From assembly GCF_004124325.1 (NCBI RefSeq), contig NZ_QBDT01000001.1:620001-684000 (forward strand): a stretch of DNA of 64,000 nt. The letters are read 5' to 3'. Each line of letters begins with the position of its first letter. Within the stretch, counting starts at the first letter, position 1. The position numbers and the translations under genes are program-made. Source of the DNA: Streptomyces sp. L2. Its GTDB lineage: Bacteria; Actinomycetota; Actinomycetes; Streptomycetales; Streptomycetaceae. The notes under the pieces are model-generated. The model did not search any database and had not been told where the DNA came from. It saw only the letters and a list, made by a program, of their open reading frames with translations. Positions 63,900 to 64,000 of the stretch are shown here, in pieces.

Positions 63900-64000
63900 G
63901 CACACCGGACTGCCGCGCCCGTGTCACCAGCCGCGTACATGATGTCGCCGACGGTCTCGAACACCGGGCCGTACGCCGGTGTTGGCGCATAGATCCACGC
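63848..64000 (-). other. Open frame entering from the right edge
   Basis: Reading inward on the minus strand from base 64000 there is an open frame of 50 codons to TAG at 63848-63850 (AWIYAPTPAYGPVFETVGDI...). It could be the C-terminus of a gene outside the window, but its last third overlaps the LuxR remnant. No start or family can be shown. Confidence 0.25.

Noticed and set aside
62410..63990. 526-codon minus-strand frame near the right edge
   Set aside because: Arg/Ser/Pro-rich and antisense to the kinase remnant; no domain recognisable.

Overview
The window looks like chromosomal DNA of a Streptomyces or a very close relative. It is GC-rich with strong third-position G/C bias, many genes start with GTG, and 4-bp ATGA/GTGA stop-start overlaps are frequent. 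It also carries actinomycete signature loci: a conservon (cvnABCD), an Scr1-type regulator with a DUF397 partner, a monomeric NADP isocitrate dehydrogenase, and a chitinase preceded by paired 12-bp repeats. About 60 genes are supported, with one tRNA, one MITE-like element, four broken or remnant genes and several operators. All functional calls rest on reading the sequence; no database search was run.

Left part (1-25 kb). A translationally coupled operon runs off the left edge: GNAT protein, LuxE-like acyl-protein synthetase, and a LuxC reductase fused to a PaaK-like adenylating domain. It looks like acyl activation and reduction to an aldehyde without luciferase genes. Next come a LacI regulator divergent from a frameshifted metallo-beta-lactamase-fold gene, a three-subunit molybdenum aldehyde oxidoreductase of PaoABC type, a secreted ricin-lectin/beta-helix protein, an ABC exporter, an enoyl-CoA hydratase, an MscS channel, a DUF4186 protein, a frameshifted M48 protease, isocitrate dehydrogenase with a strong terminator, a secreted alpha/beta hydrolase and an N-formylglutamate amidohydrolase-like gene. 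The last gene's stop codon overlaps the end of a 177-bp MITE-like element. A cytochrome P450 follows.

Middle part (25-50 kb). A trans-4-hydroxy-L-proline catabolic cluster (three-part D-hydroxyproline dehydrogenase, HypD-like deaminase, epimerase, GntR regulator) shares a 9-bp operator-like motif at two promoters. Then come a GH18 chitinase with two DasR-like repeats over its promoter, tRNA-Pro(GGG) with a terminator, a TetR/MFS efflux pair with three tandem palindromes between the genes, and an Scr1-DUF397-methyltransferase unit. A sugar/polyol module follows: LacI with two matching operators, two Gfo/Idh/MocA dehydrogenases, an SDR and a ribose-type ABC importer. A second, MalEFG-type sugar importer ends in an esterase remnant.

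Right part (50-64 kb). This is a regulatory island: a large LAL-type LuxR regulator, a sigma factor directly behind cvnABCD, a FadR-type GntR, a PucR-type regulator, and a two-gene operon encoding a possible ADP-ribosyltransferase-fold protein and a second sigma-like protein with an HxxxCxxC motif in the same chain. The PucR gene and the two-gene operon share a TTGT-N9-ACAA palindrome. The window ends in a decayed histidine-kinase/LuxR fusion. The least explained parts are this island (53-62.5 kb) and the LuxC-PaaK operon.
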